From NCBI RefSeq assembly GCF_004143485.2, contig NZ_ML974130.1, positions 615,964-679,963 of the forward strand: DNA of 64,000 nt. Reading direction: 5' to 3'. The position numbers and the translations under genes were made by a program. This DNA is from Halorussus amylolyticus (lineage in GTDB: Archaea > Halobacteriota > Halobacteria > Halobacteriales > Haladaptataceae). Position 1 is the first letter of the stretch. Every line of letters starts with the position of its first letter. The notes beneath the pieces were generated by a model. That model had not been told where the DNA came from and made no database searches. It saw only the letters and a program-made list of their open reading frames with translations. Of the stretch, positions 63,969-64,000 are shown in pieces.

Positions 63969-64000
63969 CGGCGCCCGCCAGCTCTCGCACCGTACGTTGT

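Overview
This window comes from a halophilic archaeon (class Halobacteria). The evidence is acidic proteins throughout, high G+C codon use in core genes, twin-arginine lipoproteins with a Leu-Ala-Gly-Cys lipobox, many start codons overlapping upstream stop codons, a sensory rhodopsin II with its transducer, and archaeal-type deoxyhypusine synthase, SecY, TrmB and Nif3 proteins. The genus cannot be fixed from the sequence alone. No rRNA, tRNA, CRISPR array, transposase or integrase gene was recognised.

Region 1 (1-19.4 kb) is a surface-glycan island with lower G+C than the core genes. It holds a GDP-mannose NUDIX hydrolase cut by the window edge, five glycosyltransferases, a Wzy-like polymerase, a Wzx-like flippase, four alkaline-phosphatase/sulfatase-superfamily enzymes, a PIG-L deacetylase next to a formyltransferase (which suggests an N-formylated amino sugar), a TrmB-family regulator and three sugar-nucleotide epimerase-fold enzymes. 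One of the three resembles UDP-sulfoquinovose synthase. A palindrome of the form TACT-N8-GAGTA lies just before that gene and across the start of an unlisted 39-residue gene, suggesting shared control.

Region 2 (19.7-34.4 kb) is mostly core metabolism: a broken cyclophilin-like gene, a VOC protein, an orphan pyruvate-dehydrogenase E1 alpha, a DUF4330 pair, an MFS transporter, a VapBC module, a glmU-glmS pair, secY, a metalloprotease-like lipoprotein, a BASS transporter and a GlcD-type oxidase.

Region 3 (34.4-52.5 kb) has biotin ligase next to a biotin carboxylase/BCCP gene, a MazF-like toxin with a winged-helix partner facing a CARF-like regulator, an SSS symporter with its DUF3311 partner, Nif3, htrII-sopII, deoxyhypusine synthase and SprT. 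Three copies of an unnamed structured element (ends GAAAG...CTTTC) each lie about 115-160 nt downstream of a gene, all in the same orientation relative to that gene. A separate 287-bp nested palindrome lies at 51.5 kb.

Region 4 (52.65-55.87 kb) is an AT-rich block carrying two lipoprotein genes of unknown function, with a matching direct repeat at each edge; it looks acquired. Region 5 (56-64 kb) holds a flavin-dependent halogenase-like enzyme, a FilR1-type regulator, an orphan peptide-binding protein, a site-2 protease, malate:quinone oxidoreductase and a purine phosphoribosyltransferase.
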